64,000 nucleotides of DNA from JAOPZW01 sp963788935 (GCA_963788935.1 CAWBIM010000003.1:248001-312000); one strand, 5' to 3'. Numbered from the stretch's first letter, positions 26,015-36,065 are shown. The notes: generated from the letters alone by a model not told the origin. Made by a program: numbers and translations.

Positions 26015-26751
26015 CGCTGCTCCAGGCGCTCGCCCTCGCGGGCGCCGGCCTGGCCGCGGGGACCGCGAGCGCGATGGCCGGCGGCGCCTCGATCATCACC
26101 TTCCCCGTCCTGCTGGCCATGGGCGTGCCGCCGCTGACGGCGAACGTGACGAACACGGTCGGCCTCACCCCCATCGTGTTCGGCACGGCGCTCGGCGCGC
26201 TGCCCGAGCTGCGCGGCCAGCGCGCCCGCCTGGCCGCGCTCGGCGGCCCCGCGCTCGTCGGGGCGTTCGCGGGCGCGATCCTGCTGCTGACGACGCCCGT
26301 CGCGGTCTTCGAGGCGATCGTCCCGGCGCTGATCGCGATCTCGTGCATCCTGATGCTCCTGCAGCCCCGGCTCGTGCGCCACACACTGCGCGGCGACCGC
26401 GGCCGCCGTTGGGTCGCCCAGGCGAGCACGTTCTTCGTCGGCCTCTACACCGGCTATTTCGGCGCCGCCTCGGGCGTCCTCTTCCTCGCGCTGGTCGGCC
26501 TCGTGTCGGTCGCCTCGCTGCACGAGCTCAACGCGGCCAAGAACGTCCTCGTCGGCGCGGCGAACGTCGTCGCGACGGTGATCTTCGCCTTCGCCGCCCC
26601 CGTCCGCTGGCCGATGGCCCTGGCGCTCGCCGCGGGGAGCGTCCTGGGCGGCGGGATCGGCGCCCGGCTCGTCCGCCGCGTCCCGGCGCCGCACCTCCGC
26701 GCGGGGATCGCGGTGGTGGGGTTGGTGGTGGCGGTGCGGTTGGCGCTGTAG
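26011..26751 (+). CDS. TauE/SafE family sulfite exporter-like permease
   Basis: A 246-residue integral membrane protein with seven to eight hydrophobic segments in two repeats. Each repeat opens with the family pattern: AGTASAMAGGASIITFPVLL (first half, followed by TANVTNTVGL) and GLYTGYFGAASGVLFLALVG (second half, with HELNAAKNVLVGAANVVAT). The family moves sulfite, sulfoacetate and other organic anions; the substrate here is unknown. It is translationally coupled to the GntR gene through a GTGA overlap. The 150-bp gap after it (26752-26901) contains nothing I can call. Confidence 0.9.
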   Translation: MTLLQALALAGAGLAAGTASAMAGGASIITFPVLLAMGVPPLTANVTNTVGLTPIVFGTALGALPELRGQRARLAALGGPALVGAFAGAILLLTTPVAVFEAIVPALIAISCILMLLQPRLVRHTLRGDRGRRWVAQASTFFVGLYTGYFGAASGVLFLALVGLVSVASLHELNAAKNVLVGAANVVATVIFAFAAPVRWPMALALAAGSVLGGGIGARLVRRVPAPHLRAGIAVVGLVVAVRLAL

Positions 26752-26901
26752 GTCGGTGCTCGGCGCGGGCCGGCAGGGCAGCCGCGCGGGCGGCGCAACG
26801 TCGCGTCGCGGGGCGAGCACGCGGCGGCGGCCACAGCTTCGTCACAGATTTGGCACGAACCCGGCGGTGCGCTGTCACACGCCTCCTGCGATCGTTGCGA
26901 C

Positions 26902-27786
26902 GTGGACGACGCTCGACGAGAAATCGCCGGTATGCGGGGGAAAGTCGTCGCGCGACCGGATGAGCGGGGGATCGCTTCGCTCGCCGGCCGACGCCACGGC
27001 GTGGTGACCCGCGGCGAACTGCGACAGCTCGGCTTCAGCGACTCAGCGATCGATCGCCGCGTCGCCGCCGGCCGCCTGCATCGGCTACACCGGGGCGTGT
27101 ACGCGGTCGGGCACGACGTCCTGACGCGGCGCGGGCGCTGGCTTGCGGCAGTCCTGGCTTGCGGACCGGGCGCGGCGCTGAGCCACGCCTCCGCGGCCGC
27201 ACTCTGGGAGATCCGCCGGGGCGAGCCGGCCCGGGTCGTGGTGAGCGTCCCGACCGCCGGCGGCCGGGCACGGACGCGCAAGACGGTCCACCGCCGCACC
27301 GATCTGCGTCCCGACGAGGTCACGGTCCGGCACGGCATCCCGGTGACCACGGCGCCACGCACCGCGCTCGACCTCGCCGCCACCCTCCAGCGTGCCCACC
27401 TCGAGCGTCTGCTGGACGAGATCGAGATCCGCGAGCTCACGGACTACCCGGCCCTCCGGGCGATCGCGGCGGCACACCCCGGCCACCGCGGGACGGCGCG
27501 TCTCCGCGAGGCCCTCGCGACCCACGATGCCGGCAGCGACGTGACCCGCAGTGGCCTCGAAGCCTGCTTCGTCCAGATCTGCGACGCCCACGGCCTCCCG
27601 CGGCCGCGGATCAACCAGCCGGTCGCGGGCCGCACCGTCGATTTCCTTTTTCCCGAGGCGCGTGTCGTCGTCGAGACCGACAGCTGGCGGTACCACCGCA
27701 CGCGCCGCGCCTTCGAGGACGACCGTGCCCGCGACGCGCTCCTCGCCCGGCAGCTGCGCTTTCGCCTATGGCGAACCCTGCCCCTA
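26902..27786 (+). CDS. AbiEi-type winged-helix plus DUF559 endonuclease-like protein, 3' end lost
   Basis: The N-terminal part is an AbiEi-like winged helix (RHGVVTRGELRQLGFSDSAI, then LHRLHRGVYAVG). The middle is helical and the C-terminal part starts a DUF559/Vsr-like nuclease fold (RTVDFLFPEARVVVETDSWR with the D-x-E-x-D type residues, then DDRARDALLARQ). The last strand and helix normally found after this are missing. From about 27770 the frame reads unrelated low-complexity sequence out to 28287, on the opposite strand of the EamA gene. No other frame supplies the missing end. I mark the gene to 27786, where it meets the convergent EamA stop. Function unknown; such proteins form large families in this group of bacteria. 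Confidence 0.65.
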
Positions 27787-28666
27787 CCCCACCGCCAGCG
27801 CCACGATCCCCACGAAGATCGCCCCCGCCGCGATCATCCGGCGCCGGCGGTCGCCCTCGTCGAGGATCGTGACCCCCGCCACCGCGCCGACGAGGATGCT
27901 CAGCTCCCGGGCCGGGGCGACGTAGCTGACCGGGGCGTGGGCGAGCGCGAAGAGCACGAGGATGTAGGCCAGCGGGCTCAGCACGGCGACGCCGAGGACC
28001 TGCCGTGCGGTAGGCGGCGAAGGTGCGGCGGACCTCGTCCCGGCGGTGGGCGACGAACGGCGTCAGCAGGGCACACTCGGCGACGTTCGTGCCCCAGTAG
28101 TAGACGATCGGCGACAGGCCGAGCGGGCCGACCGCCTGCTTGTCCCACAGGGTGTACGTGGCGATCGCGACGCCCGTCGCCACGGCGAAGCCGACCGCGC
28201 GCCCGCGGCCCGCGGCGCGCGCCGGAGCGCGCCCGCCCGAGTCCGGGTCGCCCGCCCGCGCCAGCGACAGCACCGCCCCCACGATGATGGCCCCGCCCAG
28301 CAGCGCGAGCGCGCTCGGCCGCTCGGAGAAGATCACGAGCGCGGCGAGCGTCGAGAGCAGGGGGCCGGTGCCGCGGGCCAGCGGGTAGACGAGCGACAGG
28401 TCGCCCTCGCGGTAGCCGCGCTGCAGCAGCACGAAGTAGAGCGCGTGCAGCGCCCCGCTGCCGACCATGAACACGACGCCCTCGAGCCCGAGCGAGCCGG
28501 GCGCGACCGCGACCGCGACGACCACGGCGGGCAGCCACAGCACGACCGCGACCGACGAGAACAGCCACACGAACGTCGCGCCGCCGCCGGCGGTCTTCGC
28601 GAGCACGTTCCATCCGGCGTGCGCGCCGGCGGCGACCAGGACGAGGGCGAGAGCGGCGGTGGACAC
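27784..28666 (-). pseudogene. EamA/DMT family transporter, one frame change
   Basis: From GTG 28666 the protein reads STAALALVLVAAGAHAGWNV with the hydrophobic helix pattern of EamA permeases (ALYFVLLQRGYREGDLSLVY, then RGTGPLLSTLAALVIFSERP). Near 28005 the frame shifts by one base: FAAYRTA is followed in another frame by QVLGVAVLSPLAYILVLFAL, then VSYVAPARELSILVGAVAG, and the final helix. Joined, it gives about 294 residues and ten helices, the normal DMT size. Substrate unknown. It is convergent with, and directly abuts, the truncated DUF559 gene. Confidence 0.8.
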
Positions 28667-28799
28667 TGGGGCGCTTGGTCACGGCCCCCGTCCTCATCGG
28701 CGGATGGCCCGCGAGACGGACGCGCGGACGCGGGCGGGGGCGGAACCCTAGGCGCAACCACGTGCTGTCGCCGACGGTAGCGCGATCGGCCGCCGCGGG

Positions 28800-29253
28800 T
28801 CACGACGCGCGTTCGCGCACCTGCTCGACCACGCCCTGCACCCGCCGCTCGCGGGTCTCGGGCCGCTTGGCCTCCGTCACCCACTCGACCCACTCGCGCC
28901 GGTGGGTGAACGCGAAGCCGTCGAACGCCGCCCGCGCGCCCGGCGCTGCGGCGAGCGCGGCGGCCAGGTCGTCGGGGACCTCGACCGTGCGCGGCGCGTC
29001 GTCGGCGGCGAGGTCGACCGTGACCGCTTCGCCGGCCTCGACGCCGGCGGCGGTCCGGTTCGCCCGGTTGACCGGCAGGAAGTAGCTCGTCGCCGTAGCG
29101 CATGACCGTGCTCCGCCAGGCGTGGCCGTTGATCGTCACCACGACCCGCGCGCGGACCTGGCCGAAGACGGCGGGGACGTCGAGCGGGACCCGGACGAAG
29201 ACGCCGCCGGACTCCTCGAGCTCGAGGACCGCGTCGAAGCGACGGTTCGCCAC
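28800..29253 (-). pseudogene. DUF1905/YdeI-type protein, one frame change
   Basis: The first 55 residues (RRFDAVLELEESGGVFVRVP, then VVVTINGHAWRSTVMRYGDE) are the DUF1905 beta domain. Near 29088 the frame changes and continues YFLPVNRANRTAAGVEAGEA, then FAFTHRREWVEWVTEAKRPE and TRERRVQGVVEQVRERAS, the C-terminal bacteriocin-protection YdeI/OmpD-associated domain. Together they make the expected two-domain protein of about 150 residues. Function is poorly known for the family. It is divergent from the response regulator gene. Confidence 0.8.
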
Positions 29254-29306
29254 GTTCGAACCCTACCCGCACATACACACCGGCCCGTCGCCGCCCCGCC
29301 GCCCGG

Positions 29307-29312
29307 TACTGT
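29307..29312 (+). promoter_or_regulatory. Predicted -10 box for the response regulator gene
   Basis: TACTGT, then exactly 8 nt to the ATG at 29321. It fits the leaderless pattern and supports that start over upstream in-frame codons. Confidence 0.45.
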
Positions 29313-29320
29313 CCGTCGGG

Positions 29321-30019
29321 ATGCAGACCGCGTCTGCGCTCGACATCCTCGTCGTCGACGACGACGAGCCGCTCCGCGACATGCTCACGCGCTCCTTCGA
29401 GCGCGAGGGACATCGCGTGACCGCCGTGCCCGACGGGCACGCGGCCCTCGCACGCGCCGCTGAGCAGGACTTCGACGTCGTCCTGCTCGACGTCGCGCTG
29501 GGCGCCGGGCCCGCCGGCCACGACGTCGCCCGCGCGCTCCGCGCCCGCCGCGCGGTCGTGCCGATCATCATGCTCACGGCGCTCGACAGCGAGGCCGACG
29601 TCGTCCAGGGCCTCGAGGCCGGGGCCGACGACTACGTCACGAAGCCGTTCGGTCTGGCCGAACTTCGCAGCCGGATCCGCGCCGTCCTGCGCCGCGCGCA
29701 GGGCCGCGTGGTCGAGGGCGTCGTCGCCGTCGGCCCGGTCACGATCGACCAGCGCGCGCGGCAGGTGACGGTGAGCGGCGGGCCGGTGCGGGTGACGTTC
29801 TCGGAGTTCGAGGTCCTCTCGTGCCTCATGGAGCGCCCGGGCAAGCTGTTCACGCGGCAGGAGCTCCTGCGCGCGATCTGGGGTGACAGCGCCTACCGCG
29901 ACCCGCGTGCGATCGACGTCCACATCCGCCACCTGCGCGAGAAGCTCGAGGAGCGCCCCGAGGACCCGAGGCTGATCCTCACGGTGCGCGGTGCGGGGTA
30001 CCGCTTCCGGGAGCAGTGA
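29321..30019 (+). CDS. OmpR/PhoB family response regulator
   Basis: A 232-residue two-domain regulator. The receiver domain has the acidic pocket LVVDDDEP, the phospho-acceptor Asp in VVLLDVALG, and the signalling Thr and Lys in LTALDS and VTKPFG. The C-terminal winged helix includes VTFSEFEVLSCLMERPGKLF and AIDVHIRHLREKLE. It is phosphorylated by the histidine kinase encoded next, with which it overlaps by four bases. The target genes are not evident in the window. Confidence 0.95.
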   Translation: MQTASALDILVVDDDEPLRDMLTRSFEREGHRVTAVPDGHAALARAAEQDFDVVLLDVALGAGPAGHDVARALRARRAVVPIIMLTALDSEADVVQGLEAGADDYVTKPFGLAELRSRIRAVLRRAQGRVVEGVVAVGPVTIDQRARQVTVSGGPVRVTFSEFEVLSCLMERPGKLFTRQELLRAIWGDSAYRDPRAIDVHIRHLREKLEERPEDPRLILTVRGAGYRFREQ

Positions 30020-31554
30020 GACAGGTCTTCCGGCGGTCGGGCCTGCGCGGGCGGCTCCTGATCGCCCTCGTCGCCACGAGCGCCCTGACCCTGGCGGTCG
30101 CCGCCGCGGCGCTGCTGCCGCCGCTCCAGGACCGCCTGCGCACGCAGCGCGTCGACGACCTGCAGGCGGCGACCGAGGCCGACGTCCCGCAGTTCGAGGC
30201 GGTCCTCGGCCGGGCCCTGCGCGACTACGCCCGCGAGCCCGAGAGCCTGCGGCGCACCGAGCTCGTGCTCCGCACCCAGGAGCGCGCGACGCTCCTGCGC
30301 CAGCGCACGGGCGCGCGCGTCGTCGTGACCGACGCGATCCCGGTCCGGGTCTACGACACGGACACGGCGAGCGCGCTCCCGGCCAGCCTCCTGTACTCCG
30401 CCCTCATCAACGGCGACAACGTGCGGGCCGTCAGCGACAGCACGGTCACCGTCGTCGCGCCGCTCTTCCCCTCGCCGCCGCCCGGCAACCTGCTCAAGAG
30501 CCATCCCGAGTACGAGCACTTCCTGCTCATCACCCAGCGCCCGCTGACCGACGTCGACGCCGCCGTCGCCCAGGTCCGCCGGGCGTTCATCGCCGCCGCG
30601 GGCATCGGCCTCATCGTCGCGCTCGTCCTCGGCATCGGCCTGTCGACCACGCTGTCGCGCCGGCTCGCGCGCCTGCGCGCCGCCGCCGTTCGCGTCGCCG
30701 CCGAGGGGCCGGACGCGGAGCCGCCCTACGACCCCGGCCGCGACGAGGTCGGCGACCTCGCCCGGACGCTCGCGGCGATGCAGGAGGCGCTGCGCCGCCA
30801 GGAGTCCGCGCGGCGGGCGTTCGTGTCGACCGCCTCGCACGAGCTGCGTACGCCGCTCACGTCGCTGCAGGGGACCCTCGAGCTGCTCGAGGAGGACCTC
30901 CGCGACGGCCGCCTGGACACAAACGACGCCCAGCAGCAGCTCGCGGGCGCGCAGGCCCAGCTGCGCCGCCTCGGCCGCCTCGCGACCGAGCTGCTCGACC
31001 TCAGCCGCCTCGACGCCGCGGTCCCGATGCGCTCGGAGCCCGTCGAGCTCGGCGAGCTGTGCCGCGCGGTCGGCGCCGAGTTCGAGCTCCAGGGCCGTGA
31101 GCGCAGCGTCGAGATCGTCGTCGAGCCGCCGCCCGGGCCGTGCTGGGGCGCGGGCGATCCGGGCGCCGTCGCGCGCGTCGCGCGCATCCTCATCGACAAC
31201 GCGCTGCGCTACTCGCCCGAGGGCGCGGCCGTGCGCGTCGTGCCCGCCTACCACGGCGAGCACGCGACGATCCGCGTCGCCGACGAGGGCCCGGGCGTCG
31301 ACGACCACGACCGCGACCTGATCTTCCAGCGCTTCCACCGCGGCAGTGCGCAGTCGGGGGCGGGCGGCTTCGGCCTCGGCCTCGCGATCGGCCGCGAGCT
31401 GGCCGAGCGGATGGGCGGCACCCTCGAGCTCGAGCCGGGCGAACCGGGCGCCGGGGCGTCGTTCCGGCTCGCGCTGCGCATCGAGCTCCCGGCGGGCTCG
31501 CACCCGTCCGACGAGCCCGCCGAGACGCCGGCCGCGGAGCCGCAGGCGACCTAG
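30016..31554 (+). CDS. Membrane sensor histidine kinase
   Basis: A 512-residue kinase partnered with the upstream OmpR-type regulator (GTGA overlap). TM1 is at about 14-35 and TM2 at about 190-212 (FIAAAGIGLIVALVLGIGLS), enclosing an extracytoplasmic sensor of about 150 residues with no recognised fold. A HAMP domain follows (LSRRLARLRAAAVRVAAEGP). The dimerisation domain has STASHELRTPLTSLQG with His275 as the phosphorylated residue. The ATPase domain has N, G1 and G2 boxes (DNALRYSPEG, VADEGPGVD, GGFGLGLAIG). The ligand is unknown. Confidence 0.95.
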   Translation: MRQVFRRSGLRGRLLIALVATSALTLAVAAAALLPPLQDRLRTQRVDDLQAATEADVPQFEAVLGRALRDYAREPESLRRTELVLRTQERATLLRQRTGARVVVTDAIPVRVYDTDTASALPASLLYSALINGDNVRAVSDSTVTVVAPLFPSPPPGNLLKSHPEYEHFLLITQRPLTDVDAAVAQVRRAFIAAAGIGLIVALVLGIGLSTTLSRRLARLRAAAVRVAAEGPDAEPPYDPGRDEVGDLARTLAAMQEALRRQESARRAFVSTASHELRTPLTSLQGTLELLEEDLRDGRLDTNDAQQQLAGAQAQLRRLGRLATELLDLSRLDAAVPMRSEPVELGELCRAVGAEFELQGRERSVEIVVEPPPGPCWGAGDPGAVARVARILIDNALRYSPEGAAVRVVPAYHGEHATIRVADEGPGVDDHDRDLIFQRFHRGSAQSGAGGFGLGLAIGRELAERMGGTLELEPGEPGAGASFRLALRIELPAGSHPSDEPAETPAAEPQAT

Positions 31555-31561
31555 CGGGAGG

Positions 31562-32563
31562 TCAGGACGCGGAGGCCGGCGCGGGCGTCGCCGGCGGAGC
31601 GGCGTGCGCCGGGTGCGGGGCGCGCAGGATCGTCCGCAGCTGCCCGCGTCCGCCGTAGCGCGCGACGAGCGCGACGAGGCCGACGAGCGTGATCGGCACG
31701 AACAGGACGAAGCGGACGAGCACGACGTACTCGAGCGCGGCGGCGTGCGACGCGTTCGTGACCAGCGAGATGCCGAGCAGCACGGCGGCGTCGTAGGTGC
31801 CGACGTAGCCCGGCGCGGCCGGGACGAGCGCGGCGATGTTCGCGAGCGCCATGACGTACAGCCCGTCGAGCAGGCTGAGGTGGACGTCGGCGACGGCGCC
31901 GAGCACGGCGTAGACGCCGCCCTCGACGATCCACAGCGTCATCGACAGGGCCAGCAGCGCGGTGCCCCGGCCGCTCCACAGGCGCCGCGACGGCGTCAGG
32001 ACGCGCGCGACGAGCGCGCCGGCCCGGCGACCGGCCGCGGTCCGCCGTCCGAGCACGAGCGCGACCACCGACGCGACCGCGAGGCCCGCGCCGACGAGCG
32101 CGAGCGCCCAGCCCGGCACGCCGAGCGGGAGGTGCAGCGTCGTGACGAGGGCGACGAAGACAAAGCCGAGGGCGGCCGCGTCGAGCATCCGCTCGGCCAC
32201 GAGGACGCCGACGGTCTCGGCCCCCGGCGCACCCGTGCGGCGCGCGCTGAGGAACGCCTTGAGCAGATCGCCGGCGCGGGCGGGCAGCGCGTTGTTGCCC
32301 ATGTAGCCGATCGTCGTCAGCGCGCCCGCGTCGGACCGTGAGCAGCGCGCCCCGCCGTCGGCGAGGAGCGCGCGCCAGCGCTCGCCCCGCAGCAGGGTGG
32401 CGAGCGCGTACAGCGCGAGGCCGGCGGCGAGCGGGGGGAGCGCGGCGCCGGCGTCCGGCAGATGTGGGAGCGGCTGGCGGGACGCCCACCAGACGACCGC
32501 CGCGAGCGCGACGGCCGAGACGGCGAGCTGAAGCGCGAGGACGCGCTTGCGGCTCAGGCCCAA
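31562..32563 (-). CDS. Flippase-like membrane protein (LPG synthase TM/UPF0104 family)
   Basis: A 333-residue polytopic protein with about eight membrane helices. It shows the family features LRGERWRALLADGG and MGNNALPARAGDLLKAFLSA near the N-terminus, and ANIAALVPAAPGYVGTYDAA in the second half. The family includes lysylphosphatidylglycerol synthase membrane domains and glycan-lipid flippases. No acyl or aminoacyl transferase domain is attached. The start is uncertain: TTG at 32563 preceded by GAGG was chosen because it begins 6 bp after the upstream stop. It directly follows the FAD oxidoreductase gene, suggesting joint work on a lipid-linked product. Confidence 0.82.
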   Translation of the reverse strand: MGLSRKRVLALQLAVSAVALAAVVWWASRQPLPHLPDAGAALPPLAAGLALYALATLLRGERWRALLADGGARCSRSDAGALTTIGYMGNNALPARAGDLLKAFLSARRTGAPGAETVGVLVAERMLDAAALGFVFVALVTTLHLPLGVPGWALALVGAGLAVASVVALVLGRRTAAGRRAGALVARVLTPSRRLWSGRGTALLALSMTLWIVEGGVYAVLGAVADVHLSLLDGLYVMALANIAALVPAAPGYVGTYDAAVLLGISLVTNASHAAALEYVVLVRFVLFVPITLVGLVALVARYGGRGQLRTILRAPHPAHAAPPATPAPASAS

Positions 32564-32568
32564 GTGCC

Positions 32569-34083
32569 TCAGCCGACCTCGCTCAGGGCCTGCTGCATCG
32601 CCGCCGTGGCCGGAGCGCTCTTGTACGGCTGCTCGGGCTCCTGGTGCTCCTCGTGGTAGGAGCTCTCCACGTTGACCGCCCAGATGTCGTGGCTCGTCCC
32701 GTGCAGGACGTTGTCCACGGCGCGCATCGCGCTCAGCATCGAGTGGTCGGAGTTGTTGTAGCGGTGCAGCCCGTTGCGGCCGACCTGCTGCAGGTTCGTC
32801 AGGCCGGCGAGCCAGCCCTTGATGACGTCGACGCGCTCGGAGTAGTCCTCGTCGTACATCGGATAGGCCTTCGGGACGCGTACGACGTAGCCGCGGCGGA
32901 CCTTCGCCGCCGGCGCGAGGCCGAGCTGCTCGAGCTCGGACGCCGCGAGCGCGACGAGGTCGTCGTCGCTCATCGTCCACAGGTCGTCGCCCTCGAAGCA
33001 GAAGTACTCGAGGCCGACGCAGGCCGTGTCGGGGTCGGGGACCATCCAGGGGCTCCAGGACCGGTAGTTCTGGATGCGGCCGACCTGGACGCCCGGCTCG
33101 TGGATGTAGATCCAGTTGTCGGGGAAGACGTCCTCGCCGTCGAGGACGAGCGCGACCGTGAGGAAGTCGCGGTAGCGCAGGCCCTGCGCGGCCTCGTGGA
33201 CGGGCTGCGGGGCCGACGGCTCGGCGATGCCGACCGTCGCGCGCAGCGGCAGCGAGGAGATCACGGCCTTCGGCTCGATGACCTCGTCCGCCGTGTGGAC
33301 GGCGATGACCTCGCCGTCGGAGGCCGTCTCGAGCTTCGTCGCCGGCGTCTCGAGCCGGACCTCGCCGCCGAGCTCCTCGATGCGGGCCGTCATCTTCTCC
33401 CACATCTGACCCGGGCCGTAGCGGGGGTACTGGAACTGGCCGATCAGCGACTTGATCTTGTCGCCGCGGTTGCCGAAGAACGCGGCCTTGGCGGCGCTGA
33501 AGAACGACAGGCCCTTGATCCGCTGGGCCGCCCACTCGGCGCGCAGCTCGGTGGTCGGCACGCCCCACACCTTCTCGGTGTAGGACTTGAAGAAGTGGTT
33601 GTACAGGCGCTTGCCGAAGCGGTTGGAGACCCACTGCTCGACGTTGTCCTCGCGCCCCTTGGGCTTGATCGCGGCCCACAGGTAGGAGAGCAGGCAGAGC
33701 GGCAGCTCGATCGGCCCGAGCTTCTTGACGACGTCCGCCCCGCGGAGGGGGTAGTCGAGGAACTTGCCGCGCCAGAAGATCCGCGACTGCCGCGGACGCA
33801 GGAGGAACTCGTCGCCCATGATCTCGAGCCAGAGGTCGTTGACCTCCTTGCTCTTGGTGAAGAAGCGGTGCCCGCCCAGGTCGAAGCGGTAGCCGTCGGG
33901 GTCGACGACGGTCTTCGCCAGGCCGCCGACCTGCTCGTCGGCCTCGAGGACGATGACGCGCTTGCCCTCCTTGGCCAGGAGGTAGCCGGCGGTCAGGCCC
34001 GCGGGCCCACCGCCGATGACGACGTAGGGACGCCCCTGTCTGCGGGCAGGGGTCGACGAGAGATCGAGATCCGCAAGGCTCAT
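32569..34083 (-). CDS. FAD-dependent oxidoreductase (HemY/amine oxidase-like), glycan-associated
   Basis: A 504-residue flavoprotein. The Rossmann FAD motif is VVIGGGPAGLTAGYLLAKEG. The characteristic GYRFDLGGHRFFTK follows the second glycine of the family (EADEQVGGLAKTV). Other conserved parts are YTEKVWGVPTTELRAEWAAQ and the C-terminal VGRNGLHRYNNSDHSMLSAM. It is of the protoporphyrinogen oxidase-like COG1232 group, whose members near glycosyltransferases are thought to act on lipids or sugars rather than haem; that is inference. ATG 34083 is preferred, with AAAGG 9 nt upstream; GTG at 34092 is an alternative. It is upstream of and coupled to the flippase-like gene. Confidence 0.85.
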   Translation of the reverse strand: MSLADLDLSSTPARRQGRPYVVIGGGPAGLTAGYLLAKEGKRVIVLEADEQVGGLAKTVVDPDGYRFDLGGHRFFTKSKEVNDLWLEIMGDEFLLRPRQSRIFWRGKFLDYPLRGADVVKKLGPIELPLCLLSYLWAAIKPKGREDNVEQWVSNRFGKRLYNHFFKSYTEKVWGVPTTELRAEWAAQRIKGLSFFSAAKAAFFGNRGDKIKSLIGQFQYPRYGPGQMWEKMTARIEELGGEVRLETPATKLETASDGEVIAVHTADEVIEPKAVISSLPLRATVGIAEPSAPQPVHEAAQGLRYRDFLTVALVLDGEDVFPDNWIYIHEPGVQVGRIQNYRSWSPWMVPDPDTACVGLEYFCFEGDDLWTMSDDDLVALAASELEQLGLAPAAKVRRGYVVRVPKAYPMYDEDYSERVDVIKGWLAGLTNLQQVGRNGLHRYNNSDHSMLSAMRAVDNVLHGTSHDIWAVNVESSYHEEHQEPEQPYKSAPATAAMQQALSEVG

Positions 34084-34404
34084 GGGCCACACCTTTCCCC
34101 CTGGGCGCGCGATTTCAGGCTGGTGCCTAACCGTCGCTAACAGTTGTTAATGGCCGATCCGACCGGGGTTTTGCGCGCCGTCCGGGACCTCTCGGGATGC
34201 ACGAGCACGAACACCGTCCGTCACGGCGCCGAATCAGTCCCTGCGATCGCGGGCACGGCCTACGCAGCTCGTCCGGTTCAGGACGATTGGTCGCGCGGCC
34301 CATCCATCCCGCCGCCGGACCCCGGCGAGCGGTGCGGGAGCGGCCCGCGCAGCGTACGCGGGCCGCCTCCGTCCACAGCGCGCGCCGGAACGCGCCGCCG
34401 GCGA
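34084..34404 (-). promoter_or_regulatory. Intergenic region with inverted repeat, promoter of the FAD oxidoreductase operon
   Basis: No convincing gene lies here. The left third is unusually AT-rich and includes TAACAGTTGTTA (34138-34149), arms TAACA/TGTTA around a 2-base centre, 55 bp upstream of the oxidoreductase start. A regulator site or promoter is likely. The rest, up to the carbamoyltransferase stop, is ordinary GC-rich sequence. Confidence 0.4.
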
Positions 34405-36065
34405 TCAGGCGGCGGCGCGCTCCGGTGCCGCCGCCCGCGGCCCGAGCGCGGGCCGCCGGACGATGAACGGGCCGATCGCGAGCGCGTCGACGGGCGCGGA
34501 GCCGAAGCACTCGAGCGCGTCGCGCGGGTCGTCGACCATCGGCCGGCCGGCCGTGTTCAGCGACGTGTTGACGACGACCGGCACGCCGGTGCGGCGCTCG
34601 AAGGCCGAGAGCATCGCCGCGAGGAGCGGGTCGCGGGATGCACTGACGGTCTGGATCCGCGCGGTCCCGTCGACGTGCACGACGGCCGGGATCCGCTCGC
34701 GCCAGCCGGGGGCGCACGTCGTGGGTGAACAGCATGTACGGGCTCGGCAGCGGGCCGTCGAAGATCTCCGCGGCGCGCTCCTCGCGGACCATCGGGGCGA
34801 CCGGGCGGAACTGCTCGCGGCCCTTGACGTCGTTGAGGCGCTCGAGGTTCTCCGCCCGCCGCGGGTCGGCGAGCAGCGAGCGCCGGCCGAGCGCGCGGGG
34901 CCCGTACTCGCTCGCGCCCCTGGAACCAGGCGACGACGCCGTCGTCCGCCAGGGTCTGCGCCACCGCCTCGGCGATGTCGGCCGGCCGGTCGTAGTCGAT
35001 CCGCGCCGCGCGCAGCCACGCCTCGAGCTCGTCCTCGCCCCACGACCGGCCGAGGTCCGCCCCGGCCATCGGGGCGACCCGGTCGCCGAGGTCGGACGCG
35101 ACGCGCAGCGCCGCGCCCAGGGCCGTGCCGCTGTCGCCGGAGGCGGGCTGGACCCAGACCGCGTCGAACGGGCCCTCGCGCCAGATCCGCGAGTTCGCGA
35201 CGCAGTTGAGCGCGACGCCGCCGGCCATCGTCAGGGTCGCCTCGCCGGTGTGGGCGTGCAGCCAGCGCGCGAGGTCGAGCAGGACCTCCTCGAGGCGGCG
35301 CTGGACCGAGCAGGCGAGATCGGCGTGGGCATCGGTCCACCCGCCGTCGGCTCGCGGCGCGAACGCCGTCCAGTCGACCGGCGCGACCGTGAAGCCGCCG
35401 TCGCCCGTGGTGCGGACGAGGTCGCGGAAGGCGTCGAGGTGGCGCGGGGTCCCGTAGGACGCCATCGCCATGACCTTGTACTCATCGGACGAGCGGCGGA
35501 AGCCGAGGTGCGCGGTCAGCTCCTCGTAGAGCAGCCCGAGCGAGTGCGGCAGCGCCTGCGCGGCGAGGACCTCGAGCGAGCCGTCGCTGCGCGCGTGCCC
35601 GGCGAGGTGCGAGGACCGCTCGCCGCGCCCGTCGACGACGAGGACCGCGCTCGACGGCGCGCCGGCGCAGAGGTGCGCGCTGGCGGCGTGGGCGACGTGG
35701 TGGGCGACGAAGCGGACGATCGCCGGGTCGAGGCCGAGCGTGGCGAGGAAACGCGGCGCGCGCTGGGCGTAGAGCGTGCGCAGGCCCTCCCACTCGTCGG
35801 CCGTGATGTCATCGGGTGCAGGCGCGAGCGCCGGGTCGTAGGAGTACGCGATCGCGTCGAGGTCGGCCGGGCGCAGGCCGCCGCGCTCGAGGCACCAGGC
35901 GATCGCCTGCTCGGGCAGCTCCCACGTCGCGAACGGCACGGGCGACTTGCCGTGCTTGCGGCGGCTGAAGCGCTCCTCCTCGGCGGCGGCGACGATGCGG
36001 CCGTCGACGACGAGCGCGGCAGCGGGGTCGTGGAACACGGCGTTGACACCGAGGACTGCGCTCAT
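34405..36065 (-). pseudogene. NodU/TobZ-type carbamoyltransferase, two frame changes
   Basis: From ATG 36065 the protein reads SAVLGVNAVFHDPAAALVVD and carries the Kae1/TsaD-like N-terminal domain, with the metal motif HHVAHAASA and the AVLVVDGRGE glycine loop. It then continues to GVVAWFQGR. Near 34915 the frame shifts to EYGPRALGRRSLLADPR, then VKGREQFRPVAPMV, and near 34715 again to PGWRERIPAVVHVDGTARIQ and FERRTGVPVVVNTSLNTAGR, the C-terminal domain. Joined, it is about 553 residues, normal for a sugar O-carbamoyltransferase using carbamoyl phosphate and ATP. Its place in the heptose cluster suggests it decorates a surface glycan, which is inferred. Confidence 0.85.
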
